A stretch of DNA of 64,000 nucleotides from positions 60,001 to 124,000 of the forward strand of contig CAJNDS010002098.1 of NCBI GenBank assembly GCA_905221605.1. Direction: 5' to 3'. The notes beneath the pieces are model-generated. The model worked only from the letters and a program-made list of their open reading frames with translations, was not told where the DNA came from and ran no database searches. Positions 45,501 to 49,432 of this stretch are shown in pieces; position 1 is the stretch's first letter, and every line of letters begins with the position of its first letter. This DNA is from Symbiodinium natans (lineage: Eukaryota > Sar > Dinophyceae > Suessiales > Symbiodiniaceae). A program made the position numbers and the translations under genes.

Positions 45501-46719
45501 AGCCCTGCGGATGATGCAAGATTGAGCAGCAAGACTCTTGCAGTACCCTTCAACCCCAACAAAAGCCTGAAATTGAAAACATGCATCAGCAAACCCCTTA
45601 GGTATTGCTATTGAAGGCTTGGCGGTGTGCGGCTAAGGTTTGGGGATGTTTGGGATTTAGGTGCTGCGCGGTAAGTGCGTGTTTCTCAGGTGTTCCGACC
45701 CCGAAGCTGGAAACATTGGAGCCTAGGCGCTCAAATCACACCACACAACCGCCTAAACCCCCTGAACCCCCCAAATAACCCCCGGTTCAGGGTTTAGGGT
45801 TTAACCCTAAACCCTAAAACCCTAAGAGTTTAGGGCCTTCGATCTTTGGGGCCGGTGCTGCCCGGTTGGAGGTCATGGGACGCGCTGTCTCTGTGTTGCG
45901 CCCGAAGCCTGGGTGGCAGGGGTTTAGGGCTGGAGGGTTTAGGGTTTGGGGTTTGGGGTTTAGGGTTTGGAGCTATAGGCTGCGTGAGGTTATTGTATAA
46001 CACTTCCGGGGTAAGACAAAGGCTCAGGTAGGAACTCTGATGCCTCGAAGCTTCAGTTTGAGGGTTCAAACCTCGAAGCGGACGTTCTGACACAGACCGA
46101 GGCAAACTGACAGTGCCCAGCCACTAGCCTGCTGTAACCTCTCAGGCCCACACCATTGGCTCTACTCTGAGGCATGGCAGACACTCTGCCGCCTTGCAGG
46201 AGGCTTCAGGGTCTCCAGTGGTTGCACTGCAGGTTGGGTTGGTGGGATGCTTAGGATTTGAGAGCTTCGTTGTTAAGGCTGGGCTCTACAAAGAGCCTTT
46301 CTCGTGGTTCAAGAGACACCTCCACGTCCTAAAGGTGTTTTTGGGAGTTTTGGGGGGACCCGGGACAGGACCAGAAGGCTTGCAAAACACCCCGAAGCGC
46401 AACCCAAGCTATTTTGCAGGCACCTTCTGACCTTCATGAACCCGAAGACTCACCACCAACCACCCCCCACCCCCTTTCCAGCCAAAGCCAGCATCCCCAA
46501 CAGCAGCTTGTTGTACCAGGCCCCTCAACCTGTTTATCGTGTAGCAGAAACTACACAAACTGGGTGTAGCTGGATTCTGTTTCTTCAGGTCCGGGTTCAA
46601 AAGTTCGAGAGCTTCTTGCAGGTTAGGGCCTGGACTTTGTGCTTTGCCTGAGCGATTCACTAGTAAGGTTCAGCCTGAAGTTAAAGGCGCCTGCCGCAGC
46701 GGTTCGCTGCATGTAGGCA
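16260..46719 (-). CDS. IFT88: intraflagellar transport protein 88 (IFT88), 43 exons, 5' end incomplete
   Basis: IFT88 is a tetratricopeptide-repeat scaffold of the IFT-B particle that carries cargo along the axoneme to build flagella. Pieces on the minus strand match the family in order: RPMTSN and FDPLNQ in the N-terminal tail, SPEEKLREMEK, the first repeats (IYTQIVKNK, VNMGNIYF, FKIMRNIG), an acidic loop, VIEKTEVAGFDW, ATNLSFLYFLE, NKGNCMFMNDEFERAKE, EALLAFDKLH, EKLGNHAKAHEW, DETQAFHYHLESYR, WRLMVASCYRRMG, NDIECVRYL, and a short acidic C-terminus ending at TAA (16262-16260). Exons 2-39 total 1799 nt and every junction keeps phase with no stop. The assembled protein is about 700 residues; vertebrate IFT88 is a little over 800. 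By my reading 25 introns begin with GC, 11 with GT and 2 with GA, and one is ambiguous; nearly all end AG|G. The start codon exon(s), about six residues before exon 40, and parts of the C-terminal linker were not located. Other introns of 80-1400 bp hold only telomere-like tracts and the elements listed separately. Confidence 0.93.
16343..17186. other. IFT88 intron 42 (tentative)
   Basis: It holds short telomere-like tracts (near 16740) and random ORFs. No other gene is seen. Confidence 0.5.
17187..17268 (-). CDS. IFT88: IFT88 exon 42 (tentative), basic then acidic linker
   Basis: Between TTTTCAAG|CCC and G|GT it reads RRPAAPKRR, then AADDDDAATSE. This basic-then-acidic order resembles the region just before the IFT88 C-terminus, and the phase fits exon 43 (G|CC). 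Low sequence conservation there leaves doubt. Confidence 0.5.
17297..17365. repeat. interstitial telomere-like array (TTTAGGG)n
   Basis: Several TTTAGGG copies with small variants. The orientation is opposite to the block at 11693. Confidence 0.85.
20311..20408. repeat. short inverted-repeat element with GGGCCCTTAA ends
   Basis: GGGCCCTTAA near 20311 pairs with TTAAGGGCCC near 20395. A second TTAAGGGCCC lies inside at about 20347. It looks like a small non-autonomous element or a nested pair. No clear target duplication is seen. Confidence 0.45.
21026..21091 (-). CDS. IFT88: IFT88 exon 41 (tentative)
   Basis: The acceptor CGACCAG|GCG joins in phase after exon 40 and reads AANEQPGRNMG then a Gly-rich piece. 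A GC donor follows GAA. If that donor is not used, the frame reaches TAA at 21005 and would end the protein there instead. Confidence 0.5.
21437..21478 (-). CDS. IFT88: IFT88 exon 40
   Basis: It encodes DHYAAHLRKLERLQ between CCAG|GAC and a GC donor. This is the Leu/Lys-rich helix that follows the last repeats in the family. The phase matches exon 39, but the residues expected between them (about six) are missing. Confidence 0.85.
22308..22370 (-). CDS. IFT88: IFT88 exon 39, last repeat
   Basis: It encodes DIHRSHPNDIECVRYLITIC plus K. The acceptor is GCAG|GAT and the donor is GC. NDIEC-RYL is a strong family signature. Confidence 0.93.
22520..22551 (-). CDS. IFT88: IFT88 exon 38
   Basis: A 32-nt exon, AYPAALKLYE, completing a repeat helix. 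A split Gly codon G|GT joins it to exon 37. GT donor. Confidence 0.88.
23501..23543 (-). CDS. IFT88: IFT88 exon 37
   Basis: It encodes VKWRLMVASCYRRM and starts a Gly codon. This is one of the most conserved IFT88 segments. Acceptor CACAG|GTG, GC donor. Confidence 0.95.
23904..23958 (-). CDS. IFT88: IFT88 exon 36
   Basis: It encodes YEAAIPFFSRASQIEPNE, the repeat that precedes the VKW segment. Acceptor CCGAG|G, GC donor. Confidence 0.92.
24244..24309 (-). CDS. IFT88: IFT88 exon 35
   Basis: It encodes YWPVDMNVITWLGIYYVKQE and a little more. Acceptor CCCAG|A (one of the few not followed by G), GC donor. It matches the family segment P-N-I-x-V-I-x-WLG. Confidence 0.94.
24529..24610 (-). CDS. 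IFT88: IFT88 exon 34
   Basis: It encodes VLARLANLFNKAGDETQAFH and then YHLESY. This is a full repeat with the family's Q-A-F-x-Y-x-x-ES-Y signature. Acceptor TCCAG|GC, GC donor. Confidence 0.95.
25199..25217 (-). CDS. IFT88: IFT88 exon 33, 19-nt micro-exon
   Basis: It encodes GRPTDP and the first base of Gly, filling exactly the gap before VLARL. Acceptor CGAAG|GGC, GT donor. Confidence 0.85.
25775..25838 (-). CDS. IFT88: IFT88 exon 32
   Basis: It encodes LGDIHEKLGNHAKAHEWFSL and L, a canonical tetratricopeptide helix pair. Acceptor CCCAG|G, GC donor. Confidence 0.94.
26172..26194 (-). CDS. IFT88: IFT88 exon 31, 23-nt micro-exon
   Basis: It encodes VNCEVMW and two bases of Gln, standing for the family segment N-x-P-E-V-I-Y-Q. 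Acceptor CTCAG|GTG, GT donor. Confidence 0.82.
26582..26630 (-). CDS. IFT88: IFT88 exon 30
   Basis: It encodes YQEALLAFDKLHSITH. Acceptor GCCAG|G, GC donor. The segment length to exon 32 equals the family length exactly. Confidence 0.93.
26816..26835 (-). CDS. IFT88: IFT88 exon 29, 20-nt micro-exon
   Basis: It encodes VNMHIG plus two bases of Lys, between NLGL and YQEAL. Acceptor CCGAG|GTC, GC donor. Confidence 0.82.
27004..27054 (-). CDS. IFT88: IFT88 exon 28
   Basis: It encodes AIGVSADCLEAIYNLGL, matching the family E-A-x-Y-N-x-G-L. Acceptor TGCAG|GCC, GT donor. Confidence 0.94.
27261..27310 (-). CDS. IFT88: IFT88 exon 27
   Basis: It encodes MFMNDEFERAKEVYLE after a split Cys codon T|GC. 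Acceptor CTCAG|GC, GC donor. Confidence 0.94.
28542..28684. repeat. MITE-like element, family A copy 1
   Basis: CTACTATTTGCTTAGGAG plus a C run and A run on the left is mirrored by a T run, G run and CTCTTAAGCAAATAGTAG on the right. AAGA flanks both ends (28538-28541, 28685-28688), a likely 4-bp target duplication. The core TTCTTCCTTAT...AGGGATTATTACTGTCT recurs in the other copies. It ends 28 bp from exon 26. Confidence 0.8.
28713..28740 (-). CDS. IFT88: IFT88 exon 26
   Basis: It encodes ARALVNKGN plus the first base of Cys. Acceptor TTGAG|GCT, GC donor. Confidence 0.92.
29291..29390. repeat. short inverted-repeat element, family C copy (degenerate right end)
   Basis: It starts ACTTGGTAGCCCAGCAACC and contains GGGTTGGTTACCTTGAACCA, as at 35463-35577. 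The right terminus (GGGCTAGCAAG) is weakened. Confidence 0.55.
29433..29453 (-). CDS. IFT88: IFT88 exon 25, 21-nt micro-exon
   Basis: It encodes VKADRYN, exactly the family segment between YADIA and ARAL. Acceptor CTAAG|GTG, GT donor. Confidence 0.92.
29750..29810 (-). CDS. IFT88: IFT88 exon 24
   Basis: It encodes SFLYFLEAEHTQAEKYADIA after a split Leu codon CT|G. Acceptor CTCAG|G, GC donor. Confidence 0.95.
30128..30186 (-). CDS. IFT88: IFT88 exon 23
   Basis: It encodes VLKKFERKEPSLMACAATN and two bases of Leu. Acceptor GCAAG|GTG, GC donor. Confidence 0.95.
30392..30497. repeat. MITE-like element, family A copy 2
   Basis: CTGCTAATTGCTTAAGAAC on the left pairs with GTTCTTAAGCAATTAGTAG on the right (one mismatch). 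It shares ends with the copies at 28542 and 54234. CTTC and CTTG at the outer sides may be an eroded target duplication. Confidence 0.75.
30556..30601 (-). CDS. IFT88: IFT88 exon 22
   Basis: It encodes SCFFLRRKEFDQAIQ after a split codon. Acceptor CCCAG|G, GT donor. Confidence 0.93.
31053..31120 (-). CDS. IFT88: IFT88 exon 21
   Basis: It encodes VIDSLNHHGFPRIGSELEIA, then KR and two bases of Gly. Acceptor CCGAG|GTC; the GC donor was chosen because it keeps phase. Confidence 0.92.
31181..31276. repeat. MITE-like element, family B copy
   Basis: GGGATGTTCCC on the left pairs with GGGGGAACATCC on the right; the interior resembles the copy at 53132-53229 (ACTAAC.GTCCTTA, TATTA..GTCCCTATT). The target duplication is not clear here. 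Confidence 0.65.
31279..31342. repeat. family C element fragment next to the family B copy
   Basis: TTGGTTACTTT, CCTTGAACCAA and GGGTTACCCA occur in the same order as in the copies at 29291 and 35462, lacking the left terminus. Confidence 0.5.
31795..31830 (-). CDS. IFT88: IFT88 exon 20
   Basis: It encodes VIEKTEVAGFDW, matching the family P-V-I-E...G-Y/F-D-W. Acceptor GGCAG|GTC, GT donor. Confidence 0.93.
32052..32069 (-). CDS. IFT88: IFT88 exon 19, 18-nt micro-exon
   Basis: It encodes only ANLIAP, a conserved family hexapeptide (LIAP). Acceptor CTGAG|GCC, GT donor. This is the shortest exon found. Confidence 0.88.
32168..32215 (-). CDS. IFT88: IFT88 exon 18
   Basis: It encodes DIKRRQREAARFIVNA. 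Acceptor CTGAG|GAC, GC donor. It fits the family helix K-R-x-x-R-Q-x-x-A-x-x-x-I. Confidence 0.92.
32568..32588 (-). CDS. IFT88: IFT88 exon 17, 21-nt micro-exon
   Basis: It encodes GDDALRE and joins the acidic loop to the next helix. Acceptor CCGAG|GGC, GC donor. Short and weakly conserved, so less certain. Confidence 0.7.
32589..34046. other. IFT88 intron 16 (about 1.5 kb)
   Basis: It has short telomere-like tracts near 32755-32800 and random ORFs on both strands. One minus-strand ORF (near 33600, QQVDWFRAEVEYIN) looks protein-like but fits no expected IFT88 segment or phase. Confidence 0.5.
34047..34092 (-). CDS. IFT88: IFT88 exon 16, acidic loop
   Basis: It encodes LNIEQVGLEDFDEE, an acidic loop placed as in the family. 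Acceptor CCCAG|G. The donor that keeps phase is GA (GAGTGT); the nearby GT would break the frame. Confidence 0.8.
34400..34434 (-). CDS. IFT88: IFT88 exon 15
   Basis: It encodes DKMKSGFLKLP and two bases of Gly. Acceptor GCGAG|GAC, GC donor. Confidence 0.9.
34817..34857 (-). CDS. IFT88: IFT88 exon 14
   Basis: It encodes FNLILCYYALGDK, a strong family signature. Acceptor CACAG|GT; the donor is GA (AAG|GACCC). Confidence 0.94.
35212..35261 (-). CDS. IFT88: IFT88 exon 13
   Basis: It encodes YENLLMHGAQHLDFMT. Acceptor CTC-AG|G, GT donor. Confidence 0.9.
35462..35577. repeat. short inverted-repeat element, family C copy 1
   Basis: ACTTGGTAGCTCAGTAACC on the left pairs with GGCTATCACTGGGCTACCAAGGT on the right; the interior has GGGTTGGTTACTTTG and CCTTGAACCA as in the other copies. 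Confidence 0.7.
35701..35757. repeat. homopolymer C then A/AAAT tract
   Basis: A C run, an A run and AAATAAAT-type repeats follow each other; simple sequence. Confidence 0.85.
35855..35900 (-). CDS. IFT88: IFT88 exon 12
   Basis: It encodes HAFFKMHQFPDAID, a repeat helix (family: F-x-x-x-x-Q-x-x-D-A-I). Acceptor CTGAG|GC, GC donor. Confidence 0.92.
35923..36028. repeat. short inverted-repeat element, family D copy 1
   Basis: CCAGGATCTAGGATGGCCCTT on the left is roughly complementary to AAGGGCCTGCCTAGGGATTGG on the right. The core ATATGATCCTCTT...AAGGGAAA recurs at 61393-61520. Confidence 0.6.
36566..36598. repeat. (GA)n microsatellite
   Basis: An uninterrupted GA run of about 16 units inside intron 11. 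Confidence 0.95.
36917..36947 (-). CDS. IFT88: IFT88 exon 11
   Basis: It encodes AIRFKIMRNI plus the first base of Gly. Acceptor CGCAG|GCC, GC donor. Very conserved in the family. Confidence 0.95.
37288..37327 (-). CDS. IFT88: IFT88 exon 10
   Basis: It encodes YRMALDQIPNNVQ after a split Met codon AT|G. Acceptor CCGAG|G, GC donor. Confidence 0.95.
37613..37731 (-). CDS. IFT88: IFT88 exon 9 (largest exon), first repeats
   Basis: At 119 nt it is the longest exon. It encodes ALTIYTQIVKNKQ, FRVNMGNIYFKQEKW and AAIK, a classic IFT88 tetratricopeptide pair. Acceptor CTGAG|GCG with a pyrimidine tract before it; GC donor. Confidence 0.96.
38238..38306 (-). CDS. IFT88: IFT88 exon 8
   Basis: It encodes VDLTYAVCLNLAIQHQAND and a few acidic residues. 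Acceptor TCCAG|GTA, GC donor. Confidence 0.95.
38960..39013 (-). CDS. IFT88: IFT88 exon 7
   Basis: It encodes ERQLCRLREQQNLLDQLN. Acceptor TGCAG|GAG, GC donor. Confidence 0.93.
39375..39406 (-). CDS. IFT88: IFT88 exon 6
   Basis: It encodes LEKGKEAGKK, the family signature A-L-E-K-A-K-E-A-G-K-K, after a split Ala codon. The acceptor is GAAG|C, not AG|G; GC donor. Confidence 0.93.
39563..39593. repeat. G homopolymer run
   Basis: A G-rich run interrupted once by A, within intron 5; simple sequence. Confidence 0.9.
40216..40265 (-). CDS. IFT88: IFT88 exon 5
   Basis: It encodes LVEESAITRERGNLPL. Acceptor CAAAG|G joins a split Arg codon from exon 4. The 3' boundary is ambiguous by one base because G is shared at both ends; neither reading gives a perfect GT/GC/GA donor with phase. 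Confidence 0.88.
41334..41387 (-). CDS. IFT88: IFT88 exon 4
   Basis: It encodes TELSPEEKLREMEKEIH and two bases of Arg. S-P-E-E-K is shared with vertebrate IFT88. Acceptor CAAAG|G, GT donor. Confidence 0.95.
41430..41574. repeat. direct duplication of a roughly 70-bp unit
   Basis: CTCGTACCCCTAAGGTTGT and CTCGTACCCCGAAGGTTGT start two similar halves that both continue through AAGGTTTCCCT and end near CCACCTT. The outer ends (ACCTTAGGGG against CCCCTAAGGT) are also complementary. Confidence 0.7.
42015..42051. repeat. hairpin copy 1 (GGTCTGGGGAAG type)
   Basis: ATGATCTGTGGAAGGC faces GGGGCTTCCCCAGACCAT; a few mismatches on the left arm. Confidence 0.75.
42353..42389. repeat. hairpin copy 2
   Basis: ATGGTCTGGGGAAGGCACC faces GGGGCTTCTCCAGACCAT; nearly complete pairing. 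Confidence 0.8.
42556..42592. repeat. hairpin copy 3
   Basis: ATGGTCTGGGGAAGCCCC faces GCCTTCCCCAGATCAT; flanks (TTCAAGGTTTTG, AAACTTGCAAAAACCC) recur around copy 4. Confidence 0.8.
42600..43480. repeat. degenerate CCCTAAA / CACTAAACCCTAAA satellite
   Basis: Dozens of units such as AACCCTAAACACTTAA and ACACTAAACCCT run through this stretch, interrupted by hairpin copy 4. Larger blocks are duplicated (TTAACACTAAGCCCTTAGCA occurs three times). Confidence 0.85.
43182..43215. repeat. hairpin copy 4
   Basis: ATGGTCTGGGGAAGCCCC faces GGCTTCCCCAGATCAT, almost without a loop. Confidence 0.8.
43673..44255. repeat. inverted satellite of self-complementary units
   Basis: Units of 40-55 bp, each with CCAGATTTCCAGAAAAAATC and TGGAGTACC plus CCGGACTCCAGACTCCAG, repeat along the left two thirds. 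At 44041-44059 (GACTCCAGAATCTGGAGTC) orientation flips and the same units run in reverse complement. Both strands therefore keep long open frames (over 200 residues) that are by-products. Confidence 0.92.
44306..44340. repeat. G run followed by TA microsatellite
   Basis: Simple sequence near the right side of the satellite. Confidence 0.9.
44537..44595 (-). CDS. IFT88: IFT88 exon 3
   Basis: It encodes VFDPLNQGDKGAAKPLEKK and two bases of Pro. F-D-P-L and a Lys-rich tail precede S-P-E-E-K in animal IFT88 too. Acceptor TGCAG|GTG, donor GTGAGC. Confidence 0.93.
44596..45858. other. IFT88 intron 2 (about 1.3 kb)
   Basis: It contains short telomere-like blocks (near 45790-45830) and no recognised coding segment. 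Confidence 0.6.
45859..45908 (-). CDS. IFT88: IFT88 exon 2
   Basis: It encodes FGRNTETARPMTSNRA. R-P-M-T is a hallmark of the IFT88 N-terminal tail. Acceptor CCCAG|GC, GC donor. Confidence 0.93.
46691..46719 (-). CDS. IFT88: IFT88 exon 1 of this model (tentative)
   Basis: It reads AYMQRTAAA with acceptor CCCAG|T and a GC donor; the phase fits the split Gly codon at exon 2. It is too short and unconserved to be sure, and it does not contain the translation start. Confidence 0.4.
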
Positions 46720-49365
46720 CTGGGAGGAGGGTGTGACCTCGGGGCTTCAAATTTAGGCTTTAGGGTTTAGGGTTTAGGGTGTAAGACTGAACCCTTAACC
46801 CGACGGAAACTTCAGTATCTCGACAGCAAGATTACGTAGATTCAGGGCGGGTCAGAATACCCTTATGCGCCCCAAACAGTGCCTCTATGATGTCTTCAGA
46901 AAGGCATAGAATTTGCTTCCTTATAAGGGTAACAGAGGGATTATTGTCTTTTTTTGGGGGGGAGTTCCCAAGTATAGAACCTACTGCAGTCCCACCGTCC
47001 ATGTAGTCTTCTGCACCTCTGGGGTGGGATAAGAACGACAAGCCACTAACATCAAGGTTTGGTGCAGGTACGGACTTCTCCCCAGCACCTATTGCGAAAC
47101 ACAACTCACGCGCTACAGCAGAAAAAGACGATCATACCATCTCAGCAAGATGTTCGTGCTAAGTGTTCAAAAAACAGAAACACTGCTCTACCTCTGCACA
47201 CATTGCGAAACTCCAGGACCAAAAGATACTCGACTCGAAACAAACCTCTTGACATCCCCAAACGAACAAGCTATAACGCAGCTTTTTTTTGAATCGAACT
47301 GCCATGGTCCAGCAAGCGAGCCCAAAACACCTGCAAGACTTAATCTCCTCCCAAAAGCCCAACAACCACGGGACCTTGGCAGCCCTCAAGCATCCCAAGC
47401 AATAGCTTAAACCCTAACCCTAAACCCCAAACCCCAAACCCTGAACCCTTATGCCATGAAATTGCTCTTGAACTTGAATCCTGAGCAAATCAAGCCTGAA
47501 CGTCTGAGGCCATCGCTGCACCTGGCTGAAGTCGTACTGGGAGTCGTTCATCCCAGGCGGTATGCCATCCACACCTGAGCTCTCCAACGTCCTAAACCTT
47601 GGAAAGCTCAGGAGGCCAAGTGCTTGTTGACTGCAGTTGCTACCTACAGTACACTGCTTAAGGGCCGGGCCACCACCCGACTCCCCATTTAATAGGTATG
47701 TGCTTGCATGCTGTGAAGGTTTGAATATGGCGCGGGCTTTCACGGCAACAAGGTTGGACGAGCAAGGATGCAAACCTCCAAGCCCGAAGCCCGCAGAATC
47801 AGAACTTCGTACGTCCCTAAACGTGAGCCCCTTAATCCGTGCCCCGAGGTCGAGGCCTATGGCCTGTGCAGTTGCACGGAACGCTCGGGCTAGTACCAGC
47901 ACCGTCACATGCTCAACGCATCAGATGCGAGCTTTTGATCTTGAATGTATGGCAGTGGCTTCTCCAGGCGTGACGTCCTGTTGCATAGAAAGCGTGAACG
48001 CGCATGCCATTGCCGTTGTCTTTTCTTTTGCGTCGCGCAGTTCGAAGGAGCTCCCCCAAAAACGGGCCTTAACCCTTTGTCATGTCCTACATGTCTTTCG
48101 TTGTTTGTGCCGCAGTTTGCGAAATCCTCAACAAAACGGCTAAACAGCACAGAGCCATGGCAATGACGAGCCCACACTCGCCATGAACCCTGCGCCATCC
48201 CAGCACCCCCCGACCACGGAGAAGCTCAGCAGGTGACGATAGCTGTAGTCGTTCATGAGTTCCTGATGTGGGAGAAGCCCCCTAAATCCAGAACTGCAGG
48301 CCTGGGGGTGGGATTTTGAAGAACCCGTCAAAGGCTCGGATGGTACTACGGGACTATCCAATTCCAGCGCCCCACCCGAACACCTAGCACTGCTCTGATC
48401 CCGGCGATTTTAGGCGGAGTCGAAGCCCATTGATGCCAATTTGGGACATGACCTTCTTCTTCAGAGAAGAGATTCTAATTGCAAACCAATGTGAAGAATT
48501 GTGCGGCTGGATTTCGGCTCGGACTTTAGGCTGAGCGCCGAACCAAGAACCACAACTCACATACATTTGTATTTCTAGATCCCAACTCTAGTGTGCAACA
48601 TTTGTGAACCTGGTTCACCCGAAACACTGTTGCAACTCTTCACACCACAACACTGTAGCCCTCAACCGTAGACCAGGACTCTCTGAAATGGCTAGACGAC
48701 ACGGCTTAAGCAAGTCAGCTTGAAGAAGCATTCCCAAAGGTCGCCTTCTGCAGCAGCTGCGAAGTTTCTGTGAACGACATCATGCTCGTGCCAGCCTCTG
48801 GGTTCTTTCGAATGCCCAGCAGGCCCTAAGTGCCCCCAATCGCTACGCAAAGGAATCAGATAGACTCAGATAGACCCACAGAAGACTTTGGAGAGTTAGA
48901 GAGACGAGAAGCTTACTGCCCCAAACAAAGCCCCAAACCTCAAACCCTAAAATCCTTGGCTGGCTTGGGTTCCAGAGGCTCTCCGCTCATTTTCTCAAGG
49001 GCTTCCAGATCCAAAAAGAGACCCATACCCACAACATCCCGAGAAGCCAGGGATTTGAGACTGCGACGCTCCGGCCCTTCATTCAAGGGAATTCTTGAAC
49101 ACGAAGCGCTTACCAAATCTCTTCACACTTGCTGCAAGCTCTAGCAAAGGCCAGGCATCCAAATGGGCAAACACCATCACAACCAAAAGCTGCGAAGCCC
49201 TTCAGTTCAAGACGTTCAACTGTCATCGCAGATGGCCTGAATGGCACACGAAAGCCGACTACTACCTGTTCCCAGTTTGAGCCCGCGGCAAAGCAGGAGC
49301 CAACACCGGCTTTCACTTGGAGCAGGGTTTCTACTACAAGTATCCCCCAAAAGGATAACTACGTA

Positions 49366-49432
49366 TATAAATGTGTATATATATATACAGATAATATATA
49401 TATATATGTATATATATAATATAATATATCAG
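49366..49432. repeat. TA-rich microsatellite
   Basis: ATATATATATACAGATAATATATATATATATG-type simple sequence. Confidence 0.9.

Noticed and set aside
46050-46080. GAGGGTTCAAACCTC, a tRNA T-arm-like palindrome
   Set aside because: No matching acceptor, D or anticodon arms could be folded around it.
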